Origin: Oscillospiraceae bacterium
Lineage (GTDB): Bacteria > Bacillota > Clostridia > Oscillospirales > Oscillospiraceae
Direction: 5' to 3'
Length of the DNA: 64,000 bases
Assembly: GCA_030625685.1 (NCBI GenBank)
Contig: DAOUQJ010000001.1
Location: 213,960-277,959 of the forward strand
The notes below the pieces were generated by a model. It was not told the DNA's origin and searched no databases. It was given only the letters and a program-made list of their open reading frames with translations. Positions within the stretch are counted from its first letter, which is position 1; each line of letters starts with the position of its first letter. The translations under genes were made by a program, and so were the position numbers. This document shows, piece by piece, positions 49,961 to 59,757 of this stretch.

Positions 49961-50261
49961 TATCGCAGTTTTGGGAGACCGGGACAGCGTCATGGGCTTT
50001 AAAGTGCTTGGTCTTCATGTATACCCTGTGGACGACGTCGATAAAGCACGTTCAACGCTCCACAAACTCGCAAGAGAGAATTACGCAATCATTTATGTCA
50101 CAGAGCAATTGGCAGTTTCTCTAGAAGCTGAAATCGCTCGATATAAAGACAACGTCACTCCTGCGATCATTCTGATTCCCGGTAAAGAAGGCTCACTGAA
50201 CATCGGTATGTCAAACATATCTCGCACAGTGGAAAGAGCCATCGGCGCAGATGTCTTATAA
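49953..50261 (+). CDS. ntpG: V-type ATPase subunit F
   Basis: 102 residues. YSIAVLGDRDSVMGFKVLGL is the N-terminal signature, and TPAIILIPGKEG and ISRTVERAIGADVL near the end also match. This small rotor subunit binds subunit D in the central shaft. It corresponds to E. hirae NtpG. ATG 49953 overlaps the ntpC end. Confidence 0.95.
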   Translation: MYSIAVLGDRDSVMGFKVLGLHVYPVDDVDKARSTLHKLARENYAIIYVTEQLAVSLEAEIARYKDNVTPAIILIPGKEGSLNIGMSNISRTVERAIGADVL

Positions 50262-50318
50262 AGAATATGATTCTTACCTGCAAAGCAGGTTATTTCACCC
50301 GAAAGAAGGTTTTGCACT

Positions 50319-52097
50319 TTGAGCGGAAAAATTGTTAAAGTTTCCGGCCCGTTGGTGGTTGCCACCGGCTTGGCTGATGCCAACATGGCTGACGTGGTTC
50401 GTGTAGGGGAGCAACGTCTCATTGGTGAGATCCTCACCATGACAGGCGATTCCGCCTCTATTCAGGTCTACGAAGAAACCTCAGGTCTTGGTCCAGGTGC
50501 TAGTGTTGATACCACTGGGTATCCTCTATCTGTTGAACTCGGACCTGGTATGATTGAAACCATCTTCGATGGTATTCAACGTCCTTTGGAAAAAATTATG
50601 GAGATCAGCGGCAACACCATCACACGTGGTATTGAAGTATCTCCTCTCGACAGAGAAAAAAAATGGGCATTTAATCCTATCATTGCCCCAGGCACAGCGG
50701 TAGAAGGCGGCGACATTCTTGGTACTGTCCAAGAAACACCTGTCGTACTACATAAAATCATGGTACCACCACTTGTAAAAGGGGTTATTGAATCCGTTAC
50801 TCCTGCTGGTGATTACACTGTTGACGAAACTGTTGCTGTTCTGAAAACAGACAAAGGCGAAACAGTCAACCTCACCATGGTACAAAGATGGCCTGTTCGT
50901 AACGGTCGTCCTTACAAATATAAATACACACCAACCACACCTCTCCAATCAGGTCAGCGTGTTATTGATACCATGTTCCCTGTTGCAAAAGGCGGTACTG
51001 CTGCGGTTCCAGGTCCTTTCGGCTCTGGTAAAACTGTTGTTCAGCACCAACTTGCAAAGTGGTCAAACGTGGATATCGTTGTCTACATCGGCTGTGGCGA
51101 ACGTGGTAACGAAATGACTGACGTTTTGCGTGAATTCCCTGAACTTGTTGACCCAAGAACAGGCGAATCCCTCATGAAACGTACCGTTCTAATCGCAAAC
51201 ACTTCTGACATGCCTGTTGCTGCTCGTGAAGCATCCATTTACACAGGTATCACCATCGCTGAATATTTCCGTGACATGGGTTATGACGTTGCCGTTATCG
51301 CTGACTCCACTTCCCGTTGGGCGGAAGCGCTTCGTGAAATGTCTGGTCGTCTAGAAGAAATGCCTGGTGAAGAAGGTTACCCTGCGTATCTATCTTCCCG
51401 TTTGGCTCAATTCTACGAACGTGCTGGTGTTGTTGAATGTGTTGGCTCTGGTGATGACCGCAAAGGTTCTCTGACAGCGGTTGGTGCGGTTTCCCCTCCA
51501 GGGGGCGACTTGTCTGAACCTGTCAGCCAGGCAACGATGCGTATTGTTAAAGTTTTCTGGTCACTAGACGCAAGCCTTGCATACCGTCGTCACTTCCCAT
51601 CCATCAACTGGTTGCGTTCTCACTCCCTCTACTTAGACACACTCAAACCTTGGTTTGACGAAAATCTAGGTTCCGATTTCATGGAACAACGTGAAAAAGC
51701 AATGCAAATTTTGCAAGAAGAAGCAAGCCTCAACGAAATCGTGCAACTCGTCGGTAAAGATTCTCTATCTCCTGGCGATCAGCTCACTTTGGAGACTGCA
51801 AAAATCATTCGTGAAGACTTCTTGCAACAGAACGCATTCTCTGATATTGACAGCTTTACATCCCACGATCGTCAACTTCGTCTCATGAAACTCATCATGG
51901 GTTACGATACTCTCTGCCGTGACGCGATTTCAAAAGATGCCAATGCTGCTGAATTGTTCGAAATTCCTGCTCGTGATCGTCTCGGTCGTGCAAAAGGTGT
52001 TGAGCAAGACAAATATGCAGAGATTTATGATGAAATCTATGCTGAAATGCAAGCTCAAATAGAAGAAATCGCTGCTAAAGGAGGACTAGACGAATGA
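50319..52097 (+). CDS. ntpA: V-type ATPase catalytic subunit A
   Basis: 592 residues from TTG 50319 (AGAAGGT upstream). Contains the A-subunit insert (bulge domain, ~110-200), Walker [14 protein letters not shown], catalytic [10 protein letters not shown], Walker [21 protein letters not shown] and the [17 protein letters not shown] segment. Forms the three catalytic sites of the head with NtpB. Stop overlaps ntpB start by 4 nt (ATGA). The codon pattern (GTT, CGT, GCT-rich) looks like that of a highly expressed gene. Confidence 0.98.
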   Translation: MSGKIVKVSGPLVVATGLADANMADVVRVGEQRLIGEILTMTGDSASIQVYEETSGLGPGASVDTTGYPLSVELGPGMIETIFDGIQRPLEKIMEISGNTITRGIEVSPLDREKKWAFNPIIAPGTAVEGGDILGTVQETPVVLHKIMVPPLVKGVIESVTPAGDYTVDETVAVLKTDKGETVNLTMVQRWPVRNGRPYKYKYTPTTPLQSGQRVIDTMFPVAKGGTAAVPGPFGSGKTVVQHQLAKWSNVDIVVYIGCGERGNEMTDVLREFPELVDPRTGESLMKRTVLIANTSDMPVAAREASIYTGITIAEYFRDMGYDVAVIADSTSRWAEALREMSGRLEEMPGEEGYPAYLSSRLAQFYERAGVVECVGSGDDRKGSLTAVGAVSPPGGDLSEPVSQATMRIVKVFWSLDASLAYRRHFPSINWLRSHSLYLDTLKPWFDENLGSDFMEQREKAMQILQEEASLNEIVQLVGKDSLSPGDQLTLETAKIIREDFLQQNAFSDIDSFTSHDRQLRLMKLIMGYDTLCRDAISKDANAAELFEIPARDRLGRAKGVEQDKYAEIYDEIYAEMQAQIEEIAAKGGLDE

Positions 52098-53476
52098 TTA
52101 GAGAATATAAAACAATCAATGAGGTCAACGGTCCTTTGATGGTTGTTCATGATGTTGAAGGCGTCAGCTTTGACGAACTTGGCGAAATCGAACTACAAAA
52201 TGGCGATATTCGCCGTTGTAAAGTGCTAGAAGTCAACGGCAGCACTGCTGTTGTTCAGCTCTTTGAAGCTTCTTCTGGCATCAACCTAAAAGATTCTAAA
52301 ATCCGTTTCTTGGGTCACCCACTAGAACTTGCTGTGTCTGACGACATGCTAGGCCGTGTTTTCAACGGCATGGGTCAACCTATTGACAACGGCCCTGATA
52401 TCTTGGCGCAAGAATCCCGTGACATCAACGGTCTTGCTATGAACCCAGCAGCTCGTGACTTTCCAAACGAATTTATTCAAACTGGTATCTCCACCATTGA
52501 CGGCTTGAATACACTTGTTCGTGGTCAAAAGCTACCAATCTTCTCAGGCTCAGGTCTACCACACGCAAACTTGGCAGCGCAAATTGCACGTCAAGCTCGT
52601 GTGCTCGGCGGCGACAGCTCTAACTTTGCGGTTGTCTTCGCTGCGATTGGTATCACCTTTGAAGAATCAGAATTTTTCGTACAAGACTTCCGCCGTACTG
52701 GCGCTTTGGAACGTACTGTTCTTTTCACAAACCTTGCAAATGACCCAGCTGTTGAACGTATTGCGACACCTCGTATGGCGCTTACCGCTGCGGAATACCT
52801 TGCGTTTGAAAAAGGCATGCACGTGCTTGTTATCCTAACAGACATCACAAACTATGCAGAAGCGCTTCGTGAAGTTTCTGCAGCGAAAAAAGAAGTTCCT
52901 GGTCGTCGTGGCTATCCTGGCTACCTTTACACTGACCTTGCAACTATGTATGAACGTGCTGGACGCCAACTTAACGAAGAAGGCTCTATCACAATGATTC
53001 CAATTCTTACGATGCCTGAAGATGACAAAACTCATCCAATCCCTGACCTTACAGGTTACATCACAGAAGGACAAATCATCCTTTCTCGTGACCTTCACCG
53101 TGCAGGGGTTACACCTCCTGTCGATGTTCTACCTTCTCTTTCCCGTTTGAAAGACAAAGGTATCGGCGAAGGCAAAACACGTGATGACCACGCAGGCACT
53201 ATGAACCAATTGTTTGCAGCGTATGCAACAGGTAAGGAAATGAAAGAGCTTATGTCCATCTTGGGTGAAGCTGCACTTTCCCCAACAGATCTCAAGTTTG
53301 CAAAATTCGCTGACGAGTTTGAACGTCGTTACGTATCACAAGGATTTGACGAAAACCGTTCCATTGAGGAAACACTCAATCTCGGTTGGGAACTTCTCTC
53401 TATGCTTCCTGTTTCTGAACTCAAACGGATCAAGCAAGAGCACATTGACCAATATCTCCCTAAAAAAGAGGGCTAA
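52094..53476 (+). CDS. ntpB: V-type ATPase regulatory subunit B
   Basis: 460 residues; non-catalytic nucleotide-fold subunit. [27 protein letters not shown] shows the altered P-loop; [40 protein letters not shown] is characteristic. The [39 protein letters not shown] stretch follows. ATG 52094. Confidence 0.98.
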   Translation: MIREYKTINEVNGPLMVVHDVEGVSFDELGEIELQNGDIRRCKVLEVNGSTAVVQLFEASSGINLKDSKIRFLGHPLELAVSDDMLGRVFNGMGQPIDNGPDILAQESRDINGLAMNPAARDFPNEFIQTGISTIDGLNTLVRGQKLPIFSGSGLPHANLAAQIARQARVLGGDSSNFAVVFAAIGITFEESEFFVQDFRRTGALERTVLFTNLANDPAVERIATPRMALTAAEYLAFEKGMHVLVILTDITNYAEALREVSAAKKEVPGRRGYPGYLYTDLATMYERAGRQLNEEGSITMIPILTMPEDDKTHPIPDLTGYITEGQIILSRDLHRAGVTPPVDVLPSLSRLKDKGIGEGKTRDDHAGTMNQLFAAYATGKEMKELMSILGEAALSPTDLKFAKFADEFERRYVSQGFDENRSIEETLNLGWELLSMLPVSELKRIKQEHIDQYLPKKEG

Positions 53477-53515
53477 TAAGGATTACAATCCCAGCCAGAA
53501 AGGCAGGTGTTTTAG

Positions 53516-54205
53516 TTGCCAGCAACAACCGTCAATGCCACGCGCATGGAGCTGACAAGAATCAAAACCAGACTGAAGACAGCCGTCAGAGGTCATAAAC
53601 TACTCAAAGACAAACGTGATGAGCTCATGAAGCAATTTATGGATGTCGTGCGCGAAAACCGTACCATGCGTCAACAAGTGGAAGAATCCTTGATGCGCGC
53701 CCATAGTGCGTTCACGGTCGCTTCTGCCCTTATGTCTCCTGAGATTTTGGAACAGTCTATCCTGTATCCAAAACAAAGTGTTGATTTGGATATGTCATTC
53801 GAAAACGTCATGTCCGTTAACGTGCCAAAGTATACATTCGAAACAAAGAATGATAACTCCAGTGAGATTTATCCATACGGCTTTGCGATGACGTCAGGTG
53901 AACTAGATGATGCTGTAAAAGCACTGTCTGATGCCTTTGAAGGTATGCTTCGCCTCGCTCAAATCGAAAAGACGACTCAACTTCTTGCAGAAGAAATTGA
54001 AAAAACTCGTCGTCGTGTTAACGCACTAGAATACGTTAAGATTCCAGAGATGCAAGAAAACATCAAGTATATCACGATGAAACTGGATGAAAACGAACGT
54101 TCTGCGACCATTCGTCTCATGAAGGTCAAAGAAATGATTCTAGCGCAAGCCATCGAGCAACAACAAGCGCAAGATGCCAAAGCATTGCAGGAAATGCATG
54201 CATAG
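53516..54205 (+). CDS. ntpD: V-type ATPase central-shaft subunit D
   Basis: 229 residues forming the long coiled-coil rotor. The N-terminus matches the family: TVNATRMELTRIKTRLKTAVRGHKLLKDKRDELMKQF; the C-terminal coil is RRVNALEYVKIPEMQENIKYI. TTG 53516 is preferred to the ATG ten codons later because the family begins upstream of MELT; CAGGTG lies upstream. Last operon gene; a terminator follows. Confidence 0.95.
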   Translation: MPATTVNATRMELTRIKTRLKTAVRGHKLLKDKRDELMKQFMDVVRENRTMRQQVEESLMRAHSAFTVASALMSPEILEQSILYPKQSVDLDMSFENVMSVNVPKYTFETKNDNSSEIYPYGFAMTSGELDDAVKALSDAFEGMLRLAQIEKTTQLLAEEIEKTRRRVNALEYVKIPEMQENIKYITMKLDENERSATIRLMKVKEMILAQAIEQQQAQDAKALQEMHA

Positions 54206-54256
54206 ATCAAGCATCTAGGTTATTCGTTCGATGCTCACCTTTGTATAACCAAACAT

Positions 54257-54296
54257 AAAAGAGGTATTCCCTTTTCACCGGGAATACCTCTTTTTC
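54257..54296 (+). terminator. Terminator of the V-ATPase operon
   Basis: AAGAGGTATTCCC and GGGAATACCTCTT form a 13-bp stem with an 8-nt loop, followed by TTTC. Confidence 0.9.
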
Positions 54297-54495
54297 TGTA
54301 TATAGAACTTTATCCATTCCAATATCATTGAACGAAATTCGCAATTTGCCCTCTCCTCTTCTTCCTATGCGTTTGCTGCTTGATAAGCATATGACATGAT
54401 GATAGAATGTAAGTGCTCTCAATAACTTCTTTTCTTCAACTAAACCCTAACGTCCGTACTTTTTAGATAAAGACTAACAGTCAGGAGAATGACCG

Positions 54496-54720
54496 ATGAG
54501 ACGAATTATCTCACTTTGCCTAGCATTCACATTGCTGGTGAGCTTATTATATATTGCATTTTTCAAAGAAGATATCACGCAATCAAATCAAAGAAAAAGC
54601 ACTTTGCAGGAAGTCACGAGTGGTTCTGAATCAGTCGTCACAACAGAGGAAACTTCACTTTGCTCACAGACCTCTACTATCAGTGAAGATGATACTGACG
54701 AAGAAATAGGAAATGAATGA
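54496..54720 (+). CDS. Small exported Ser/Thr/Glu-rich protein
   Basis: 74 residues from ATG 54496 with AGGAGAA 7 nt upstream, which supports it as a real gene. One N-terminal hydrophobic segment (ISLCLAFTLLVSLLYIAFF) is followed by a polar acidic tail (SGSESVVTTEETSLCSQTSTISEDDTDEEIGNE). No homologue is recognised; signal-anchor topology is likely. A terminator lies 70 bp downstream. Confidence 0.6.
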   Translation: MRRIISLCLAFTLLVSLLYIAFFKEDITQSNQRKSTLQEVTSGSESVVTTEETSLCSQTSTISEDDTDEEIGNE

Positions 54721-54790
54721 ATAAACCAAATAACTCACCTTCACCTATTTTCAAACCCTTTTCAATGTCACAGCGTGCAACATATTATCA

Positions 54791-54835
54791 CAAAAAAACG
54801 CCCACAACAAGAATGTCTCTTTGTTGTGGGCGTTT
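54791..54835. terminator. Bidirectional terminator between 54720 and the APC permease
   Basis: AAACGCCCACAACAA pairs with TTGTTGTGGGCGTTT (15-bp stem, 10-nt loop) with A-rich and T-rich flanks. Confidence 0.9.
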
Positions 54836-54910
54836 ATGTCTATAATTAATACATGAAAAGGACGTTTCGTCTTGGAACAGATACCATGCCTGTCTAATGT
54901 CCATTCTCGC

Positions 54911-56149
54911 CTATTCTGACTTGATTGCGTCTTTTTTCGCTCTTCGCTTATCCATAGTTACTGCAAGCAAAAAAACAACACCCAACGCGACAAAAATTTC
55001 TATTGCTGAAAAGGAGAGAATCATGAGCAGACACACCGAGAGAATCAATGCTGCAATTCTATACATAACGCCATCAATAAGTTTGAGTGAAGCAATGAGC
55101 CCAATCACTGCGTTGAGCAAAAAGAATGCATTTGCAATGGCAACAATCGTCTCAATATTCAAAATCATAAAGTATGTCAGCATCAATAAGAACATATGCA
55201 CAATCGTAAAATACAACAACCCTCGATAGGCAACAGCCTGTCGATTGGTTCTTTGAAAGCCACTTGGCAGATATTCTTCCCTCGCAAGAGAAAACACCAA
55301 GCGCACCGCAGCACCAACCGTCAACAAATAGGTACACAAACAAAGCCCCATCACAAATAGCGCCAGAATGCTACTTGCATTGCTCCCAAACACAGCTTGC
55401 ATAATGTGGGTAAGCGAAAAACTTTCCGTAAACGGCATCGATTGCATCGCAAGCGCAATTAAGAGATATGTAATGGTAATCACAATCACACTCATGATTG
55501 TGGCTCGTGGCATTGTCGTTTTGATATCCCTGACTTGACTGGAGTAATTACCTACAATCTCCCAGCCGATGATTCCCCAAAAGAGCAACAAAGCTACTTG
55601 CCCGAAGGTCATAGCATCCACGGATTGCAAAGGAGCAATCTGAACGGCATTATGACTTAGCACCAAAATGGAGCTGACAATGAGTGTCAGGGTAATCATT
55701 GTGGAAAAAATAAAACTGAGTATGGATATAAATTTAATGTCTTTCAGTAAAATGCAGAGCGCCACAAAAAGAAGCAGAATGGCAATCAAAGGCTTTTCTA
55801 TTCTCCCAAAGAGTGAAAAACCATGCATATATTCAGCTGCAGTGAGCAAAACTGCAGATGGACCAAAGGAAACGGCTGATATGAATAATAAAGAGGAATA
55901 TAGCTTTAGTCTTCTTCCCAATGCCTCTTCTATGGCAATCGTCATTCCACCATTGCCTGGATGCAGAACTGAAAGTTTTGAGAAAATCATGGCAAACAGG
56001 GCGCCCAATATCATCATCAAAACCCATGCCCAAATGGAGGCTTCCCCAAGTTTCCCATAGGCAAGTGGTGGCAATATAATGACACCGCTGCCGAGAATTG
56101 GTCCTATCATCAGTCCACTGAGCAGCAATGGACCAATTGTTTTTTTCAT
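54911..56149 (-). CDS. APC-family amino acid permease
   Basis: 412 residues with 11-12 helices, YjeH/APC-like. The unwound helix 1 motif MIGPILGSGVIILPPLA and GALFAMIFSKLSVLHPGNGGMTIAIEEALG are typical of the superfamily. The later RDIKTTMPRATIMSVIVITITYL loop also fits. It probably exchanges or exports amino acids; substrate unknown. ATG 56149 lies behind GGAAGGTGA. Monocistronic. Confidence 0.9.
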   Translation of the reverse strand: MKKTIGPLLLSGLMIGPILGSGVIILPPLAYGKLGEASIWAWVLMMILGALFAMIFSKLSVLHPGNGGMTIAIEEALGRRLKLYSSLLFISAVSFGPSAVLLTAAEYMHGFSLFGRIEKPLIAILLLFVALCILLKDIKFISILSFIFSTMITLTLIVSSILVLSHNAVQIAPLQSVDAMTFGQVALLLFWGIIGWEIVGNYSSQVRDIKTTMPRATIMSVIVITITYLLIALAMQSMPFTESFSLTHIMQAVFGSNASSILALFVMGLCLCTYLLTVGAAVRLVFSLAREEYLPSGFQRTNRQAVAYRGLLYFTIVHMFLLMLTYFMILNIETIVAIANAFFLLNAVIGLIASLKLIDGVMYRIAALILSVCLLMILSFSAIEIFVALGVVFLLAVTMDKRRAKKDAIKSE

Positions 56150-56268
56150 ATCGTCACCTTCCTTTGGTTTTATAATGCTTTTTATCGAATATAAAGGTTA
56201 GCCCTTTCTATTACAAAAAATCTCTGTCCTATGCTCCTCTACATCGTATACACAGTCAAACGCTCCAT

Positions 56269-56661
56269 TCAAGAGGATGCACCACTCTGCTCAAAGCGAT
56301 ATTTCGCATATGCATAACCGATATAGATCATAATCACAATGGGACAATACGTCAACATCACATTGTCAATTGTCAAATCTCGCATCATGGAATATTCGCC
56401 CCATTCAAGCCACGTACGCAAACCCAGTCCAACCAAATTTAATAAAGCGACAGCCAGAAAGACCTTGCCAGTATTGTGTGTTGTAATTGCACTCAGAGCA
56501 ACGCCCAATTCAACATAGATATATACCAAAAGAGCATTGAATATAGAGAGCTCATATTGAAGTGGAAACACAAAAATCGCTTCAAATATGAGAAAAACAC
56601 CAATAACAAGAAACAGCCATTTGCGTGGCATTGCTTGCAGTCTTTTATACATCTCTTCCAT
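56269..56661 (-). CDS. Small membrane protein of unknown function
   Basis: 130 residues from ATG 56661 (AAAGGAGA 8 nt upstream; GTG 56667 is an alternative). Four hydrophobic helices: WLFLVIGVFLIFEAIFVFP, FNALLVYIYVELGVALSAI, VFLAVALLNLVGLGL and YCPIVIMIYIGYAYA. No family is recognised. It lies upstream of the APC permease on the same strand, but with a 119-bp gap and no visible terminator between, so co-transcription is possible. Confidence 0.7.
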   Translation of the reverse strand: MEEMYKRLQAMPRKWLFLVIGVFLIFEAIFVFPLQYELSIFNALLVYIYVELGVALSAITTHNTGKVFLAVALLNLVGLGLRTWLEWGEYSMMRDLTIDNVMLTYCPIVIMIYIGYAYAKYRFEQSGASS

Positions 56662-56908
56662 CTGCACTCTCTCCTTTTACATGACTCTACCTGACATTGT
56701 GATATCTCTAGACGCATAGAGTACGAGTTCTATGAAACTATACGCACAAAAGTCTATTTGACAATGACCCACTATCGCACTGTACGTGCAAAGTTGGCTT
56801 ATATTGTGATACCGTTGACAGGTGAAAATTACAAACAGAAGCGTAATTTTCAATGTTTGTGTTCCCTTTCAAAGAAAACACAGCTATCAGTCTATCAGAT
56901 TGCACAAT

Positions 56909-56940
56909 AAAAAGCCAGCCGAACTAGATCGGCTGGCTTC
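56909..56940 (-). terminator. Terminator of the crotonase-fold gene
   Basis: On the minus strand AAGCCAGCCGA and TCGGCTGGCTT pair perfectly across a 7-nt loop, followed by TTTATTG. Confidence 0.9.
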
Positions 56941-56953
56941 CATAAAAGCAATC

Positions 56954-57730
56954 TTATTGGTAAACAGGTTTACGTTTTTCTAGGAACGCAGTTAGACCTT
57001 CTTCACCATTTGCACCCATACGTGCTTTTGCTTGGTCAACAGCTTCATCAGCTAGCATTTGAGCTAGGTCAACTTCAGCATATTTGTTGAATAGAGCTTT
57101 GGACATAGCATATGCATTTGTTGGACCATTTGCAATTTTCTTAGCCATTTTCATTGCTGTTTCCATCATTTGGTCAGCTGGAACAACAGTGTTAGCAATG
57201 CCTAGTTCAAGTAGTTCAGCAGCTTTAACTGGGCGTTGTGTAAGCATCATTTCTTTTGCTTTATAAGGACCTACTGCACGAGGTAGTAGATAGTGTAGAC
57301 CACAGTCAGGAATTAGACCAACTGCACCGAAAGCAACGATGAATGTTGCATCTTCAGCAACTACAGTTACGTCACAACCCATCATGAGAGATGTACCTGC
57401 ACCAGCGATAGCGCCGTGTGCTGCAGCAATAACTGGTTTTGGGAAGTTGTTAAGTAGTTTTGTGAAGCCACCAGCAATAGTCATGAATGTTTCAAATGCG
57501 TCAGAAGTGGTGATGCCTTTCATTTCAGCAATGTCGCCACCTGCGCAGAAACAACGGCCTTCGCCTGTGAAGATAACAGCGCGCACTGCTGCGTCATCTC
57601 TTGCTGCTTCAAAAGCGGTTGTTAGATCAACAAAAAGTTGTTGGTTGAGAGAGTTCATTGCTTTTTGACGGTTAAGACCGATAACAGCAACATTCTCTTC
57701 TACACGATAGGATACTGTGCTCAATTCCAT
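56954..57730 (-). CDS. Crotonase-superfamily protein lacking the enoyl-CoA hydratase glutamates
   Basis: 258 residues. Crotonase fold and CoA site are clear: GLNRQKAMNSLNQQ, oxyanion-hole FTGEGRCFCAGGDIAEM and AAHGAIAGAGTSLMMGCDVT. The two hydratase glutamates are missing: the GGG-x-E position is Ser (AGAGTSLMM) and the FxxPE position reads VAFGAVGLIPDCG. GLIPD instead resembles isomerases of the PaaG/enoyl-CoA isomerase type that use Asp. ATG 57730 with AAGGAG. Codon use leans to CTA, GTT, GCT, as in well-expressed genes. A strong hairpin starts its transcript. Confidence 0.85.
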   Translation of the reverse strand: MELSTVSYRVEENVAVIGLNRQKAMNSLNQQLFVDLTTAFEAARDDAAVRAVIFTGEGRCFCAGGDIAEMKGITTSDAFETFMTIAGGFTKLLNNFPKPVIAAAHGAIAGAGTSLMMGCDVTVVAEDATFIVAFGAVGLIPDCGLHYLLPRAVGPYKAKEMMLTQRPVKAAELLELGIANTVVPADQMMETAMKMAKKIANGPTNAYAMSKALFNKYAEVDLAQMLADEAVDQAKARMGANGEEGLTAFLEKRKPVYQ

Positions 57731-57791
57731 AGTGTTTCGCTCCTTAAAATAATATTCATTTCTTAAAAAGAAAAGTGTTCACTTATCATCA

Positions 57792-57834
57792 AGAGTTGGT
57801 AAATGAAGCACATTTACCAACTCTCGTCAGTATA
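57792..57834 (-). promoter_or_regulatory. Promoter -10 and 5'-terminal hairpin of the crotonase gene
   Basis: TATACT (57829-57834) precedes a perfect 14-bp stem, AGAGTTGGTAAATG and CATTTACCAACTCT (57792-57824), that would form the first ~35 nt of the mRNA. No T-run follows, so it is not a terminator for the upstream genes; a 5'-end stabiliser is more likely. Confidence 0.6.
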
Positions 57835-57890
57835 TCATATATTCCCACAAAAGAAAAGATATTTTACACATCTTCTCGCCGAGAAATTCT

Positions 57891-58778
57891 TTAGTCAAAG
57901 GCTAATCCAAGATAAGCATCTTGTGACTTAAACCACTTGTTGTGCAAGTCTTTGTCATACCATTTTATCATGCCAAATGCTTGGGCATAACTACCCTGTA
58001 AACCATCCCAAAATGCAGGCGTGCGAATGTGATATTTTCCTGCTGGCAAGTTTTCAGCAATCATTTGCACAGCCTTTTCCATTTTCTCTGGTGCAATGAG
58101 CAATTCTTTCATGAGCAAACGGCTACGCTGTACATATTCAATGGCAACACAGCCCACTTCCCCTTCCACTTCAATGCGATAGAGATCACCAGCTGTGAGG
58201 TGAGAACCAAACTGCTGAAACTTGATAAGAGGATCAGTATAAGAAATGTGAAAGGTATCTTTGAGTTGCTCTTCTCGAATCAAGTTATATTCCTGTGGCA
58301 TGATAGGCTGAAGCTTGCAGTCTTCTCCAAGTGGTGGCAGGCCTGTGAGCTCTTGAAACATTTTTTCTACCTTGCGCGTGCCAAAACACTCTTTGAGTCC
58401 CATACTTTCAAAATAACGATGCAAGCTTGGCGATGCAGGCACAAGTGTTAGGCACTTCATCCCTCTGCTTTGCAAATATTCATCTGCATAAGCCAGTAGT
58501 TGTCTTGCGTGCCCTTTTCCTTGAATGTAAGGATTGGTCGCTAGCGCATACACATAACCCACTGGATGGGATGTGCCGTCTGGAAAATGCACTGTGGTTT
58601 CTAGCATGGTCGCCATGGAATTGATTTCTTCATCTTCCTCCACAATGAGCACTTGCCAAGGTTCTGCAACAGACTTGTAGAACGTATCTATATAAGCTTC
58701 TGAATCGCCAAAACAGCGTTTCCATAGCTCTCTGACTTGTGGAATATCTTCTGGTTTGGCTTGTCGCATTTGAATCAT
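57891..58778 (-). CDS. GNAT-family N-acetyltransferase
   Basis: 295 residues from ATG 58778, which overlaps the stop of the upstream gene by one base (TGATG) and has GGAGG 7 nt upstream. The N-terminal GNAT fold shows YALATNPYIQGKGHARQLL (acetyl-CoA pyrophosphate loop Q/RxxGxG/A) and LVPASPSLHRYFESMGL. The C-terminal ~140 residues form a second domain (Eis/SCP2-like or second GNAT) of unclear function. Operon with the DUF2156 gene. Confidence 0.85.
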   Translation of the reverse strand: MIQMRQAKPEDIPQVRELWKRCFGDSEAYIDTFYKSVAEPWQVLIVEEDEEINSMATMLETTVHFPDGTSHPVGYVYALATNPYIQGKGHARQLLAYADEYLQSRGMKCLTLVPASPSLHRYFESMGLKECFGTRKVEKMFQELTGLPPLGEDCKLQPIMPQEYNLIREEQLKDTFHISYTDPLIKFQQFGSHLTAGDLYRIEVEGEVGCVAIEYVQRSRLLMKELLIAPEKMEKAVQMIAENLPAGKYHIRTPAFWDGLQGSYAQAFGMIKWYDKDLHNKWFKSQDAYLGLAFD

Positions 58779-59716
58779 CACAATTCCTCCATTTCTTCCG
58801 GTTCTATCACTGCATAAAAATTCTCTGCAATCGTATCGGGCAGATAAGACAGTTTTGATTTTCTGAGTCCTTCTTGCCCCAAATCTTCCTCACGATCAAT
58901 GAGTTCCACTTCCGGATATTTTTCCCGAATGTGTCTGACAAACTCTCGATTGATGATGGGAAAGGTTCCTTGAATCTCTGTATTGGCTCTCTCGAAGTGA
59001 ACATCATACACAGTTTTGGTAAGTCGAGAGCCCAAAGTAAAGGCCACCACATTTCCTTCACGACAGCGAATGAGTCCCCCATCGATCCCCATATCTTCAA
59101 AATAAGTCAGCGCAAGTAGCATGGCTTTTCTTTCCTGATTGAGCGAATCAATCTCATCTTGCGTTTCGGCCTTTTCAATGTGATCATCATACCATCGTTT
59201 GTCCAGCGCCACACAATCTTTCACATCATCCGCTGTCAATGGATGAAAACTCCAACTAGGACACTGATCATTGAAGCGATTGATGTGATTGCGCTTTGCA
59301 TGCAGTTTTTTGCCTTTTAAGTCAGCCAGTTTATTGATATCGTAAAGATAATCGTAGTAGTCTCGATTGTAAACGATTTTCATCCTGCGACCAAACAACT
59401 CTTTGAGCACTGCTCTTTTTTCATCTGGCACAGATATAAATCGCAAAATATCACCACGATTTTTGGCATCTTGCTCCATTGCTTTAAGCGCCGGAATGGG
59501 GTCTCCTTTTCCGACTGGATATAAATATGCCACGCCAACCCCTGTTTGTGCACGCACAAGCAAACGATCTTCAAAACGGCAGACTTCATGGTGATAAACA
59601 TGACTCCAACAGAAAAAAGCAGTAAAGCTATAGGAGCACAGTGCAATTTCTTCTTCACAAAGCAGCGAAACAATCCACTCTCGATCTGCTAGGGTTGGTG
59701 GTTTAAACTCTATCAT
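58778..59716 (-). CDS. DUF2156 (phosphatidylglycerol lysyltransferase-like) protein
   Basis: 312 residues, soluble. The fold is a double GNAT-like domain shared with the MprF catalytic domain: KGKKLHAKRNHINRFNDQCPSW, IRCREGNVVAFTLGSRLTKTVYDVHFERAN, LIDREEDLGQEGLRKSKLSYLP (the latter pattern, EDLGxxGLRxxKxSY, is the family signature). Without MprF's membrane part its acceptor is unknown. Starts at ATG 59716. Confidence 0.88.
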   Translation of the reverse strand: MIEFKPPTLADREWIVSLLCEEEIALCSYSFTAFFCWSHVYHHEVCRFEDRLLVRAQTGVGVAYLYPVGKGDPIPALKAMEQDAKNRGDILRFISVPDEKRAVLKELFGRRMKIVYNRDYYDYLYDINKLADLKGKKLHAKRNHINRFNDQCPSWSFHPLTADDVKDCVALDKRWYDDHIEKAETQDEIDSLNQERKAMLLALTYFEDMGIDGGLIRCREGNVVAFTLGSRLTKTVYDVHFERANTEIQGTFPIINREFVRHIREKYPEVELIDREEDLGQEGLRKSKLSYLPDTIAENFYAVIEPEEMEEL

Positions 59717-59757
59717 AATTAAAATGTTACCTCATTTATTATACGTAGTGGGCCATC

